Source of the DNA: Pseudeuparius sepicola
Taxonomy: Eukaryota > Arthropoda > Insecta > Coleoptera > Anthribidae
Reading direction: 5' to 3'
Assembly (NCBI GenBank): GCA_963920635.1
Contig: OY987308.1
Location: 8,312,225 to 8,376,224, forward strand
Length of the DNA: 64,000 bases
The notes beneath the pieces are model-generated. The model was not told the DNA's origin. It saw only the letters and a program-made list of their open reading frames with translations, and ran no database searches. Positions 32,869 through 43,405 of the stretch are shown piece by piece. The position numbers and the translations under genes were made by a program. Each line of letters starts with the position of its first letter. Positions within the stretch are counted from its first letter, which is position 1.

Positions 32869-33387
32869 TTAAGAAAACCTTCTCCTATACAAGTCAGCTA
32901 ACAAAAACTCCCTGTCGAGATAAAAGAGTTCATAAATACAGTACTTTTCTATGTTACACATTGGATTACAAAGTAACTTAATAGTGTCTCTAATACTTAT
33001 TCTAAAATTACTTTTTATCAACATCTCATTTGCCGTATCTAAAAAATTATAATAGAAATCAATGCGTAGCAGTTCGATACAGCATGCCTCGCTGAAGTAA
33101 AAATATACACCGTTTCTGCCGAGCGTTACGATTTCTAATCCATCCGCATTAATCGTGTCCAATTCCATGTCACAACCAAATTTCACAGGCAGACCATCTC
33201 CTTGTTCGAAAAACTTATACAGGTGCGACATAAGTTCTCTCCACTCCACGTGATCCATGCTCATTACGCATTCTTCTCGGGTACCTTGCCCGCAAACGAT
33301 ATTTACAGCAGGCGTAAAAAATCGTAGTGGACTCAGCCCGCAATGCCCGCAGCCTGCGTCAGATTCGTAGCCACTACTGTCACCCAT
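32869..33387 (-). CDS. Unassigned Polinton protein (172 aa)
   Basis: An open frame convergent with the polymerase (48 bp between stops) and directly downstream of integrase on the same strand. The N-terminus has a Cys/His cluster (CGHCG) and the centre MSMDHVEWRELMSHLYKFFE. A hydrophobic part follows with NGVYFYFSEACCIELL and a Cys-rich C-terminal half. It looks like a compact soluble protein. I recognise no catalytic motif and assign no function. It is absent from unit 2, so single-copy here. Confidence 0.65.
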   Translation of the reverse strand: MGDSSGYESDAGCGHCGLSPLRFFTPAVNIVCGQGTREECVMSMDHVEWRELMSHLYKFFEQGDGLPVKFGCDMELDTINADGLEIVTLGRNGVYFYFSEACCIELLRIDFYYNFLDTANEMLIKSNFRISIRDTIKLLCNPMCNIEKYCIYELFYLDREFLLADLYRRRFS

Positions 33388-33399
33388 GCTCCGCCACTA

Positions 33400-34341
33400 C
33401 TACAAGACGTCTGTTGCGTCTATCCAAGAGTCGTGGGTCTTATCGAACCCCAGCCAACGGACCAAAATCTTCTTTCCTTTTCTACGCAACACCTTTTCTA
33501 CCAAATAGACGTCCGGATCAGCTGTTTTTTGCAATTCCTCGGCGTAAAAGCCCCCCTGGATAGGTCTTCCGTTCAAATCTTCTAAGAGATATGTGGGAGG
33601 GTTCGTAATTTGAAGTTTTGAGATTTTAAACACTTCAGTCGTCCAGTTGGGCGTGTAACCCTTTCGAAACACGTGCTTGACTTTGCTGATCCTAACTATA
33701 TCACCTAGTTTAAACTTTTGTTTATCAAAAGTCTTTAGGTGATTGAAAGATGCGTTAAGGACGATCCGTTCGTTTGTTTTGTTCACATCTTTAGGTTTCA
33801 TGCCTATGGTTCTATGTCTCCTATCATTGCATTCATCAACTAGCGTCGGTAAAATATCGATCCACTTGTATGTGCCGCTTAAACTGAAATACTTGAACAG
33901 TTGTTCTTTCAAAGTGCGGATCACTCTCTCTACTATCGCCGCTTCCGTGTCGCTAAACGTGCTATAGTGGTTAACGTTGAAAGTATTCAATAACTTCTTA
34001 AAATGACAGTTGTAAAATTTCTTGCCTTGATCGGTCTGCAGATTTCGAGGTCGACGCCCCCCGGAATTTTTGAGAATATCGGCGAAAGCCTTCGTCACTT
34101 CTTCTCCCGACTTGGATTTTAACGGTTTGCACCAGACAAATTTGGAAAAGCAGTCGATTACGACTAGCATGAATTTAAAGTTTTTATTGCGGCTGGCGTA
34201 CTGATCCAGCTGCCCTAGGTCGGCTTGCCAAAGATCATCCAAACCTTTAATAATAGTTATATGTCTAGAGTAATTTTTTCGTATCGGTTTATGTAATTCC
34301 CTAATCAGCTGAACTTTTTCCTTGGTACACTTGGAGTTCAT
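33400..34341 (-). CDS. DDE integrase with C-terminal chromodomain
   Basis: A 313-codon open frame. The catalytic triad is readable: Asp41 in WQADLG, Asp104 in LQTDQG and Glu138 in AIVERVIRTLK, with 33 residues between the second Asp and the Glu as in other Polinton integrases. VVIDCFSKFVW lies between. The C-terminal 40 residues (VYLVEKVLRRKG, VRWLGFDKTHDSWI) form a chromodomain that would bind modified histone tails and guide insertion. The enzyme joins element ends to target DNA with a 6-bp stagger, matching the duplications seen. The frame starts close to the core, so the N-terminal zinc-binding part is missing or encoded elsewhere. This is the only integrase copy; unit 2 deleted it. It is intact as read, despite decay around it. 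Confidence 0.93.
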   Translation of the reverse strand: MNSKCTKEKVQLIRELHKPIRKNYSRHITIIKGLDDLWQADLGQLDQYASRNKNFKFMLVVIDCFSKFVWCKPLKSKSGEEVTKAFADILKNSGGRRPRNLQTDQGKKFYNCHFKKLLNTFNVNHYSTFSDTEAAIVERVIRTLKEQLFKYFSLSGTYKWIDILPTLVDECNDRRHRTIGMKPKDVNKTNERIVLNASFNHLKTFDKQKFKLGDIVRISKVKHVFRKGYTPNWTTEVFKISKLQITNPPTYLLEDLNGRPIQGGFYAEELQKTADPDVYLVEKVLRRKGKKILVRWLGFDKTHDSWIDATDVL

Positions 34342-34379
34342 ATCGAAATTTGTGGCCCGCTTTCTGCGGCGCGACTAAG

Positions 34380-35411
34380 TTATCTGATAACTTTAGCTTC
34401 CATCAGTTCATTCATAATGGCTACGATTTCGTTGTCGTGGGACGTGTTGCCGGCGTTTTTGGATGCCACCATTATCGCAATCTGTCAACTAATTCGTTGA
34501 CGTCGTCCCAAAACATGTACTCCACCGGTTTTTCGTTGTAAGTGAGATGCATACCTTTACCGCTTGCCCCCTCATCATCTCCGCGTTTTAGTAACGGTTT
34601 AATAACATTCGTGTACTTAGATCGAGATAAACCTCTAAATTTACCCGCGCTATTCAGATGTACCGACGTTTCAGTTAGAATTTTACTATAATTTTTCATC
34701 TCCACCAAATTGGCTCGAGGATCGTTATAAAAAATCAATTGAAAAAGTCCTTTGGTACCTTTATACCTCTTCCTACCCACTATTATCTTCGACGATTTTC
34801 TATCGAAATCTAAATTTTCTTTTCCCAAGGTCCATTTTGATTCGCTTGCGCTATACTTGGGTCCGTATACAAAATCGATTTGGGGTGACTTTGCGTTATA
34901 TTTTTGAATATACGGTCGAGCTATTTCCGGATATGCTTCTAGGTAGTCCTTTACAACGGTAGGAGAATACTGAGATACATCTTCAAAAATCTCCTCTTCC
35001 TCTTCATTTTTCTCTTCGACTGATGGCAATGTCGGACTAAAATCTGCCGTTGCCTCTTCGGCGTGTGGTGGATGTTTCGGGGTAAAATCTCCTTTTAACT
35101 TTTCAATCCGTTGCTTTAATGTTTTTACTTTTTTCTGTATTCTTGTATCACTGCTTTCCCCAATTTCTTCCTTTTTAGGTTCCACCTTAGTTTTTTCTTT
35201 CTTCGGTTCGATGTCTAGAATGTCTTTTTTTATTTGTAACGTTTTGATAGATTGCGTCACTGGTTTGAATATTTTTTCCAGTGTCTCGTCTTCCTCGAAT
35301 TTCCCCAACTTCAAAGCCGTGTGTTTTTTTCTAATCACCCGTGCAAGTTCACTAATTTTTTTGCGCGGTGCGCTTTTAGAATTTGATCTTCTGACGTCAG
35401 CGGCATGTTGA
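34380..35411 (-). pseudogene. Conserved Polinton protein, Lys/Glu-rich N-terminus (frameshifted)
   Basis: The main open part (34472-35338, 288 codons) starts MIRKKHTALKLGKFEEDE. It has a charged linker with coiled-coil character (KKVKTLKQRIEKLKGDF), then a folded region with VYGPKYSASESKW, LFQLIFYNDP and EYMFWDDVNELVDRLR. The natural C-terminus, VASKNAGNTSHDNEIVAIMN, lies one frame away (34380-34466), so a single-base loss just after RLR broke it. Upstream residues KKISELARV are also in another frame, and the true start is near 35411. This is a common insect Polinton protein of unknown job. The position between integrase and ATPase suggests a virion or replication role, which is inference. 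Confidence 0.7.
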
Positions 35412-35497
35412 CCACTGACGTCAGAGAAGTACTCACAGCCTTATATACTTGTCGAAACCTTTCCTATACCGCCCGTTTTTCAGACTAAAATCATTAA

Positions 35498-36187
35498 CTA
35501 TGACCAGCTGTCGTTCCAACATTGATAGCACAGCTTTTTGAAATCTTCATACGTGACGTCTGGTGACACATGTTCCTCGTAAACGTGTTTCAGATTTACG
35601 TCGTCTTGTTTAAATAACACGATCACGTTGCAATTATCGCGTATGAGCTGCTTCGGAATTTTCGAATACGTTTGACATAGATAAGCGACGTCCACCGCTT
35701 TGTGGCGCCCCATCGAATAAAATTCCCTGATTTTATTTTGTCTATCACAGGCCACATCATCAAATATGAATATCGAATTTTCTAGAGCTTCCGACGGATC
35801 GATGACGTCCTCGTTTATCGTATACGGAAAGAAGCCGATGCTACCGACTTTTTTTACTACATCCTGCAATAATTGATATTTCGGTTGGTACAACGATTTC
35901 GTATATAAGTAGATATTTTCGAATTCGAAATCGTCTTTCTGAAATTTCAGACCGTTTTCGTTGAAAATCAAACTAAGGAGGGCGTTCGTTTTACCACACC
36001 CGCTAGGTCCACACAAGATTGCCCTAAACGAGTCTGGTAGTAGGGTACCATGTTTTGATTTTACCGTACCCCCTTGTATGACATCTAGATTTTCGATAAG
36101 GAGACAAACTTGCTGTTGCTGAACTTGCATCTTGTCAACTGAGAAATTCTGCGTGCTACTTCTCAATATATAGGCGACTGACCCCAA
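35498..36187 (-). pseudogene. Packaging ATPase, copy 1 (C-terminus frameshifted)
   Basis: FtsK/HerA-like packaging ATPase with Walker A CGPSGCGKTN and Walker B IFIFDD. Compared with the unit 2 copy it lacks 10 bp (AGTGCCATAG-type, near 35510), which replaces the last ~27 residues with WS and a stop. The catalytic part is otherwise unchanged. See 42588-43352 for the intact version. Confidence 0.93.
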
Positions 36188-36240
36188 AATAAAAACAAGT
36201 TTTTTGTTTTAAAACATAAAACATTTACTACATAAATAGC

Positions 36241-36747
36241 TTATGGTAGATAGACACGCACTTTTTCACGTATCATCGTTCTGCACAAAGGACATGAGGA
36301 GATTTGAAGTGCGCATTCTATGCAAAGCATTACGTGTCCGCAGGGAATCATCACAACCTGTATATCGTTGTTGTAGCAAATTTTACATAAATTATTTTTT
36401 GATACGGTTTGAGGTTGACGAACTACGGTATCTTCGACGACCGAGTTTGGTAGTATTGCGACCACTGGCAAGGGTTTAATATCCTCGAACGTCGTATTAA
36501 GTCCCGCATTACTTGCTTGGATGAAAGGGCAACTGGGGCTCCTACTTGCGTGGTCTTGCAATGGATCGTCGCCTTCTTCCCATCGGTAGCCTTCTATGAA
36601 GCAAAATGGACACTTGACTACGTCTTCATAATCTGTGTAATGGAATCCCACTTCAGCCAATTGTATTGGGGAAATCGACCGATTTGACCACTTCGCGAAA
36701 GATTTCAATCTATCATTTCGGTTTCTATAGTCACACACTTCTTCCAT
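36241..36747 (-). CDS. iap: BIR-RING inhibitor of apoptosis protein, copy 1
   Basis: One BIR domain followed by a C-terminal RING. BIR zinc ligands are readable as CPFC, then His in LQDHASRS and Cys in PSCPF, preceded by GFHYTDYEDVVKCPF. The RING is CKIC...CGHVMLCIECA...CPLC. Such proteins bind caspases or ubiquitinate them and block cell death; viruses of insects often carry them. I choose the ATG at 36747 (MEEVCDYRN), because the longer open frame to 36867 adds a Pro-rich leader overlapping the neighbouring 170-aa gene, and TATAAA lies just before this ATG. At 168 residues it is short for a cellular IAP, which usually has two or three BIRs. It differs from the second copy by two residues. 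It is likely a host-derived capture, made long ago. Confidence 0.93.
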   Translation of the reverse strand: MEEVCDYRNRNDRLKSFAKWSNRSISPIQLAEVGFHYTDYEDVVKCPFCFIEGYRWEEGDDPLQDHASRSPSCPFIQASNAGLNTTFEDIKPLPVVAILPNSVVEDTVVRQPQTVSKNNLCKICYNNDIQVVMIPCGHVMLCIECALQISSCPLCRTMIREKVRVYLP

Positions 36748-36778
36748 TTTATACACAGTAGGGACATGCTCGCTGTGT

Positions 36779-37291
36779 TTAAATAGGTATGAAACAGAAG
36801 TGGGAGGCGTTTGTGGTGGGGGGAATCTTAATGGGAGGCGCCTGCCTCCCACTACTGAGCCAGGCAAATAATTTCTCGCAATTTATGAAACTGCACATCC
36901 ACATTGACTCTTGGTTGTGGTGTGCACACATCGAAATGCTTTTTTCAAATTTAGGTACGCCTGAGTGACGTTCCAGGTTAATTACTTCGGCAGCGATGGT
37001 TTCTCGTAGGAAGCGTTCTTTCTGTTGGCCCTTGACGTAGACGCGCTCGACACTGAGATATTTTTTAGGAGACCTTCCATCTCGACGTAGTCCGCTAGTG
37101 TATGCGATCCCCAAATGATTTTTCTCCAAATACCGCACTTGTCTTTTGTCGCGTTCGTTGAGATCACTAAAGGTTTTCGGAGGTCTTATAAGAATATGTA
37201 AAGTTTCATCGTTAACTTTTATTGTCAGCTCTTTAGGACAGAAACGTCCGTCTATCATAAATCCCTGTGCGTCCACTACGGCGACCTTCAT
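36779..37291 (-). CDS. Conserved Polinton protein of unknown function (170 aa), copy 1
   Basis: The protein begins MKVAVVDAQGFMIDGRFCPKE and continues LHILIRPPKTFSDL, VRYLEKNHLGIAY and VERVYVKGQQKERFL. A His/Cys-rich stretch (CAHHNQESMWMC) follows, then ASHFCFIPI. The same layout is common in insect Polintons. The opening VVDAQGF with KELTIKV recalls the first strands of RNase H-like or exonuclease folds, but I see no complete acidic triad, so no enzyme is assigned. It lies immediately upstream of the IAP gene on the same strand. The copy at 43944-44456 is identical as far as I could see, and both are open. Confidence 0.7.
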   Translation of the reverse strand: MKVAVVDAQGFMIDGRFCPKELTIKVNDETLHILIRPPKTFSDLNERDKRQVRYLEKNHLGIAYTSGLRRDGRSPKKYLSVERVYVKGQQKERFLRETIAAEVINLERHSGVPKFEKSISMCAHHNQESMWMCSFINCEKLFAWLSSGRQAPPIKIPPTTNASHFCFIPI

Positions 37292-37454
37292 CTTAATGGA
37301 GATCTGTCTACCCCAACCACTTTATTTATCGATTTCGGAAAATGTATGGTAATGGGAGGGAAAGGAAACACCGATATTTTATTTTTGTTATTTTATTAGG
37401 TCAAGTACAAGTACATTAATACCTTACACCTAAAAAACTCTCCTTAAAATTAAA

Positions 37455-37766
37455 CTACATAAGTTCCCTAACTACTTCACTTAATGGTAAATATTCGATG
37501 GTACTATCATGTATACAATAAGCTCGGGTTGAGGCTGGAAATCCTACATTACTCTCGATGTCCAGCTTTACGTCAACCGTGGTGCTTTTCATGGACTCTA
37601 TTCGTCGGGAACAGTCGATGACAAAGAGAGCTGCGTTATTTTTGTATTCGGTGTAGCTAAGCAAGGGGTGCCTCTCATTCATATAACTAGAGCAAAAGTC
37701 GACGTAATTATGGTAGACCTCCAGATAGTCATTGCCATTAAAATCCAATCTCAGCCGTTCAAAAGG
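37455..37766 (-). pseudogene. Major capsid C-terminal fragment, copy 1
   Basis: Only the last ~98 codons of the capsid protein are present (LDFNGNDYLEVYHNY to EVVRELM). The frame is cut at 37765 by the duplication junction, so it has no start and no N-terminal jelly roll. The longer gene is at 44620-45980. Confidence 0.93.
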
Positions 37767-38980
37767 TTTTAGGCTAAAAAAGCGTGGTTAAAACTGTTTC
37801 CAACATTCAATGGACTTTAGCACATTAATTTTGTTAAGAAAAAACAGTACTTACTGTTTTCTTGAGAGAAAGCAGCACTCTGTTGCTAGCCATGATGGAA
37901 CACTTTTGTAAACACTTACTATAACACGGAAGTCTGTGAACTAAATGCTCTCTCTGATGTATGACACAATTTATAGGAACGTCAGCAAAAAAAAGGCCTC
38001 GTCAGCAAAAATTTAGAAAATGTCCTAAAAGTAACATCTTCACCAAAGCAAAAAAGTTGAAGTTTGGTTAGGAACAGGTCCCAGAAGTGGTACGCTATCA
38101 GCACAAAATCCTAATTTACATGCTTTCAAAACAACCGTTCAGGCACGCAAATCTACATGCCAGCTGATTCCGTGACAATGCCTCACTACTTAGATGACCT
38201 CGTATCCAATGTAGTAAAAAAATAGTACGAAAGTGCAAGCTATGCATTCTCGGCCAGACGCCCCGGCTCCTATACCAGGCACGCTTCCGTTCAGCCGAGA
38301 TCCCGGCGTTCTGTCCACTCAGCAGTTAGAACAAAGACCCACAGATTTCCGCCGAAAGGCCCAAATATTTCCTAAACGAAAAATCTGGGAAAATCGGCAT
38401 ATAGCGCAAACGATTTAGGTCCCCCTTGGGGGGGTTACGAAGTTACCAGAGGGGGCTCGGGGGAGGGGGCCTGTCCCCAATTGCGGCCCGTGCCAGGCCG
38501 AAGGCCGAAGGCCTGGCCGGAACACAATTGGGGTTGGACAAACACGTCAAGATATTTGCGCATGCGCAGTAGCACAGAATCGATACCTATGAAAATTCCA
38601 AAAATTTTCAAATTTTTTTTAATGAATTTTTAAAAGGTCCTAAGTCGATTGCAGGGTGAAATTTTGAGAAAAAAGTGACAGAAAGGCCTCAAATAAGCCA
38701 CTAACTTTGACAAGACATAACGTAGAAGACTCCGTTGCAAGTGGAAATATACAGAAAACGACACTGACCAAAAAAGTTAGAAAAAAATTCAGATAATATA
38801 AAAAAAATCCAATACGAGTAAATAAAAATTTAAAATTGACACACTGTGGTCTAGGGTCGACTGTCAATCAGACAGGAAAATTGTTGTTTACCAATTTTTA
38901 CCAATGTTTTTTTTTTCAAATTTTGCTTTCATTTTCCCAATTTTTTTCCGATTTTGAATTTTGAAATTATTGTATGTGGC
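37765..38980. other. Non-coding leader of unit 2
   Basis: Copy of 26937-28207 without the 28148-28194 segment. The hairpin copy lies at 38475-38533. No gene is supported. Confidence 0.6.
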
Positions 38981-38981
38981 C

Positions 38982-39018
38982 TATAAAAGGAGGCGGGGTT
39001 TTCACTCCTTCGTCAGTT
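38982..39018 (+). promoter_or_regulatory. TATA/Inr promoter, unit 2 copy
   Basis: TATAAAAGG at 38982-38990 and TCAGTT at 39013-39018, same as 28208-28244. The upstream sequence is joined closer because of the small deletion. Confidence 0.75.
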
Positions 39019-39036
39019 CTTTCCAAGTGCTTCAAG

Positions 39037-39609
39037 ATGCAAGAAATGGAGACCGAGCTGGTGCCCTGGTGCAAGTGTTCCCTCCCCACTGTAACAGAAG
39101 AAATGTTGGACGTCTACGACTGGGGGCTTCAATGTGACTGCAACAAAGACTACAAGCCTGCAGAACAACAGCCCCCCAAAGAAGCAGCACAGGTGATGTG
39201 GCATGGAGTGCCATGGCACATCTGTGGTGAAGAGTTTGGTCTCCCAGAATATCCTCAGGACACCAAACAACCCGCAGAGCAATGGCAAGGCAACCAACAA
39301 CCAACAGAACAATGCCAAGACAGCCAGCAGCTCCCAGCAGAACACGGTAAACAACCGCCCTCAGAAGAACGGAAGAGCAGTCAATCTCCCGCAGAAAACA
39401 CCTGGCCTCCCCTGGAAGAAGAATGGGACGATGTGGGTATTTACACACCTGACCTAGAAGAGAGAAATGTGCTGCGGCCGTATCCGCCTGGGCTTAGCGA
39501 GGCCGCCCGGAGGGTCTTTCGCCAGGCAGAAAGGCTGCGGTTGCAGCGCCTGTCTAGTGAGGGATTAGAGGAACGGGCACGTGTTTTTCAAGAAAATTGG
39601 GGCTTATAG
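39037..39609 (+). CDS. 190-aa GC-rich protein, unit 2 copy
   Basis: Same protein as 28263-28835 with two substitutions (Gly to Ser at KGSQ/KSSQ, Val to Glu at PPLVEE/PPLEEE). A longer frame opens at 38974 only because the upstream deletion places an ATG in frame. That ATG lies before the TATA box, so I keep the start at 39037. Both copies intact suggests either a very recent duplication or a maintained frame. Confidence 0.7.
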   Translation: MQEMETELVPWCKCSLPTVTEEMLDVYDWGLQCDCNKDYKPAEQQPPKEAAQVMWHGVPWHICGEEFGLPEYPQDTKQPAEQWQGNQQPTEQCQDSQQLPAEHGKQPPSEERKSSQSPAENTWPPLEEEWDDVGIYTPDLEERNVLRPYPPGLSEAARRVFRQAERLRLQRLSSEGLEERARVFQENWGL

Positions 39610-39807
39610 TATACCACCTATTACAGTATAAAATATTATATTTTAAAATATTATATCAAATAAAATCATTAAAAATTGCCTGCCTTTTCATTGTGAATCT
39701 TTTCCTAACGTGTGATAATCAACAACAAAACAGTGACCTCTCCTGAACATAATAAAAGAAAAAATAATGAAAGCGCTATTTGAATGTAAGAAATCGAATT
39801 GAAAATT

Positions 39808-39836
39808 GCCCGGGCGGTCCCCGGCGCCGCCCGGGC
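39808..39836. other. Perfect GC hairpin, unit 2 copy
   Basis: Identical to 29034-29062. Confidence 0.8.
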
Positions 39837-40217
39837 GATGGTTAAATTGTCTCATAATTACGTCATGTGCATGAAAGTTGAATATCTTGGAAACTAATGA
39901 CTCTACAAAAAAATGTTTCAAATAAAAGTTGTAGCATATCAAAAGGGCTAATCAAATGTTTATAAAAGAAAATTCAGGTCATATGACAATTAAGTTGGTT
40001 TTTCAACGACATCCTGGTGTTTTTATTTGATAAAAGCATTTAGCTTCTTTCACGGAATATATTTCATTAGAAAAATTTTTTTCTAAATTGTAGTTTCAGG
40101 ACATGAATTTTTGCTTCGTTGCAAAATTAATTTTTTAGCGGTTGCGTGTTGGTATATAAAGAGCGCACATTTTCTCCGCACAGCAGAGCTGCGTACACAC
40201 CGAACCACATCGGCATC

Positions 40218-42559
40218 ATGGCTGCAGCAATTGCAGAGGTAAGTGATAATATTGTTAACGTTTGTGAGAGGGCTTTTCGCTTGATAACAAGCGGTATGGA
40301 TATGAGAACGCGAGAGCGCTGGCATAAACTGATTAACAAAAATATTAGGGTCGTTTATGGCGTCATAAAAAGCATGTCGATACAATCCTGGTACGATGAC
40401 AAAACTACAAACAAATTTAGGACATTTAAAAAGATTCAGAGCTTACTTAAAAAATATGAAACACGCGGGGTGTGGAGTAAAAGCGAGTGGACGAGGTTGG
40501 GTCAAATGGGAAGACACTAAGTCCGCATTCAAAAGTAGAATTCGTTCGGGAGCCATTATAAATCTTAAGCATAAAGACATAGTGGATTTCTTGAATGACG
40601 CTTTTCGCCTTCTAAAACCAGGCTTGTCTAGAATCGTAAAAGAATACAACATAATAAAGGTTAACACCGTTTTCTGTGGAGAATTTATAAAAAAATCGGG
40701 AGATGAAGAAGTCCAAATGGGGAATGGCGGTGGGTCGTACGTGAAATTACCGGATGAGATTTTAAAGAAAAGAGCTTGCGTTAACGTTAGAAACGATGAT
40801 GACGCGTGCTTCATGTGAGCTGTCATTTCGGCTCTACCCCGTAGATCGTACCCCCACTACGCGGAGGTTTTGAACCTAGACGGGTTGGAGGACTTTCCCA
40901 TAACGCTTCCTAAAATAGAAAGGTTCGAAAAATTAAATGAAATTTCCGTAAACGTATACGCCCTAGAGTTAGTATGCGAAAATTCGCGTAAATTTTGTAC
41001 TGGCCCGGTGCGATTGACTAAAAAGAAGATGGATAGACACGTGAACTTGCTACTCATTCAGGATCAATATTTCCTAAAAATTAATGACTACGAGACCACT
41101 CCCGCGGAAGATGTCGAAATGCCAGCTATAAAATATAATTTTTGTTGGATTAAAAATTTTGTCGCGTCTAATTTCTACGCAAATGAATAAACACAACGGC
41201 AAAATGTTCATATGTGACAGATGTCTGAATTATTTTCAAACCCAGGAAAAATTAGACAACCACACTGTTTACTGTGAAGAATTCAATAATTGTCAGGTGT
41301 CGTTCCCCAAAGAAAAATTTGTCAAGTTTAAAAATTACGTCTATAAAGAACGCACCCCTTTTGTTATATATTCAGATTTTGAGTCCATGTTAAAACCTTA
41401 TACCGATTCGGAGGCCATGTCGCAGACTTCCAAGTACCAAAAACACGAGGCGTTCAGTGCCGCTTTTTATTTTAAATGCTCCTACGATGACTCTTTGTCT
41501 TTTTTCAAAAGCTATCGGGGGTCCGATTGTATGTCTTGGTATGCGGATCAAATGGAGGAAATCGCAAAATTCGTTGCGTCGAAATTAACAACCGTGGAAC
41601 CGATGGATCAAAATATAAGTTTGAAAAATGCCACGGCAAATTGTCACATTTGTGAAAAATCGTTCACTCCCGACGATATCATAGTCCGTGATCATTGCCA
41701 TTTGTCTTCTAGGTTTCGTGGGTACGCCCATCAGGCATGCAATCTAAATTATCGAAACTCGTTCGTGATTCCAGTGGTATTTCATAATTTCAGCGGCTAC
41801 GACAGTCATTTCATTATCAGGGACCTTGCCAAGCGCAATCATATCTCCCTTCTTCCCATCAATAAAGAAAAATATATAAGTTTTACGATTTTCGATAATA
41901 AAACCAGTGTAAAATTTCGTTTTATTGATTCCCTAAGATTCATGGGATTTTCTCTAGAGACACTAGCCTCCTCTCTTAAAAGCAAGGATTTCGTTAACAC
42001 TAAAAAATAATTTGGGGACATCCCTTCGGATCAGTTGACCCTATTACCTAGAAAAGGCGTTTTTTGTTATGACTACATCGACAATTTAGAGAAATTACAA
42101 GAGACTTCGCTTCCAACTATCGATAAATTTTATAACAAACTAAATGACACCAATATCAATGAAAATGAATACGCTCGCGCTCAACTGGTTTGGGAAAAAT
42201 TCAATATAGGCACGATCGGAATACTCGGATCTGTACCTCAAAACTGATATAATGTTGCTAAGTGACGTGTTTGAGACGTTCAGAAAGTCGTGTCACGATA
42301 ATTACGGTCTAGATCCCGCTTGATATTATACCATGCCTGGTTATACCTTCGATTGTATGTTAAAATTCACCGGTTGTAAATTAGAAACGTTTCAAGATAT
42401 CGATATTTTGCTATTTTTCGAGAGAGCTGTCAGAGGCGGCTTGAGCCAATGTTCTAAGCGCTTCGCGCAAGCCAATAATAAATACATGAAAGGACACAAT
42501 CCGGACGATCCCTCTAAATATATTCTGTATCTAGACGTAAATAACTTGTACGGTTGGGC
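40218..42559 (+). pseudogene. DNA polymerase B, unit 2 copy, truncated
   Basis: Copy of the N-terminal two thirds of the polymerase. It runs through the exonuclease motifs and ends inside motif A (YLDVNNLYGW), where the deletion junction to 42560 follows. It carries the same early lesions as copy 1 (TGA at 40816, the frame break near 41154, TAA at 42008, TGA at 42321). They were therefore present before the block was duplicated. Motifs B and C are gone. Confidence 0.95.
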
Positions 42560-42587
42560 ATGTTGACCACTGACGTCAGAGAAGTAC

Positions 42588-43352
42588 TCACAGCCTTATA
42601 TACTTGTCGAAACCTTTCCTATACCGCCCGTTTTTCAGACTAAAATCATTAACTATGACCAGAGTGCCATAGCTGTCGTTCCAACATTGATAGCACAGCT
42701 TTTTGAAATCTTCATACGTGACGTCTGGTGACACATGTTCCTCGTAAACGTGTTTCAGATTTACGTCGTCTTGTTTAAATAACACGATCACGTTGCAATT
42801 ATCGCGTATGAGCTGCTTCGGAATTTTCGAATACGTTTGACATAGATAAGCGACGTCCACCGCTTTGTGGCGCCCCATCGAATAAAATTCCCTGATTTTA
42901 TTTTGTCTATCACAGGCCACATCATCAAATATGAATATCGAATTTTCTAGAGCTTCCGACGGATCGATGACGTCCTCGTTTATCGTATACGGAAAGAAGC
43001 CGATGCTACCGACTTTTTTTACTACATCCTGCAATAATTGATATTTCGGTTGGTACAACGATTTCGTATATAAGTAGATATTTTCGAATTCGAAATCGTC
43101 TTTCTGAAATTTCAGACCGTTTTCGTTGAAAATCAAACTAAGGAGGGCGTTCGTTTTACCACACCCGCTAGGTCCACACAAGATTGCCCTAAACGAGTCT
43201 GGTAGTAGGGTACCATGTTTTGATTTTACCGTACCCCCTTGTATGACATCTAGATTTTCGATAAGGAGACAAACTTGCTGTTGCTGAACTTGCATCTTGT
43301 CAACTGAGAAATTCTGCGTGCTACTTCTCAATATATAGGCGACTGACCCCAA
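42588..43352 (-). CDS. FtsK/HerA-like DNA-packaging ATPase, intact copy
   Basis: A 254-codon open frame. Walker A is GPSGCGKT at residues 60-67 and Walker B is SIFIFDDVACD around 147-155. Downstream, CQTYSKIPKQLIRDNCNVIVL resembles the sensor region of HerA-type ATPases. In Polintons, adintoviruses and related viruses it pumps DNA into the capsid. A second possible start at Met20 (MQVQQQQV) would still include all motifs. The neighbour upstream is the IAP gene. Compared with 35498-36187 this copy keeps 10 bp that preserve the natural C-terminus (YGTLVIVNDFSLKNGR). Confidence 0.95.
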   Translation of the reverse strand: MGSVAYILRSSTQNFSVDKMQVQQQQVCLLIENLDVIQGGTVKSKHGTLLPDSFRAILCGPSGCGKTNALLSLIFNENGLKFQKDDFEFENIYLYTKSLYQPKYQLLQDVVKKVGSIGFFPYTINEDVIDPSEALENSIFIFDDVACDRQNKIREFYSMGRHKAVDVAYLCQTYSKIPKQLIRDNCNVIVLFKQDDVNLKHVYEEHVSPDVTYEDFKKLCYQCWNDSYGTLVIVNDFSLKNGRYRKGFDKYIRL

Positions 43353-43405
43353 AATAAAAACAAGTTTTTTGTTTTAAAACATAAAACATTTACTACATAA
43401 ATAGC

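Larger units (their letters stand above)
26937..37764. repeat. Polinton internal duplication, unit 1
   Basis: This 10.8-kb block is repeated directly downstream as 37765-44931. It starts GGTTTTAGGCTAAAAAAGCG inside non-coding DNA left of the 190-residue gene. It ends inside the major capsid gene, cutting it off at codon GACGGCTGAGATTGG-context (37748). It carries the 190-aa gene, polymerase, 172-aa gene, integrase, 288-aa gene, ATPase, IAP, 170-aa gene and the C-terminal capsid piece. Confidence 0.93.

Noticed and set aside
36748..36867. N-terminal extension of the IAP frame
   Set aside because: It is Pro/Arg-rich, overlaps the 170-aa gene, and lies upstream of a TATAAA just before the preferred ATG.
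38974..39036. Upstream ATG extending the unit 2 copy of the 190-aa gene to 211 residues
   Set aside because: That ATG precedes the TATA box and exists only because of a deletion next to it.
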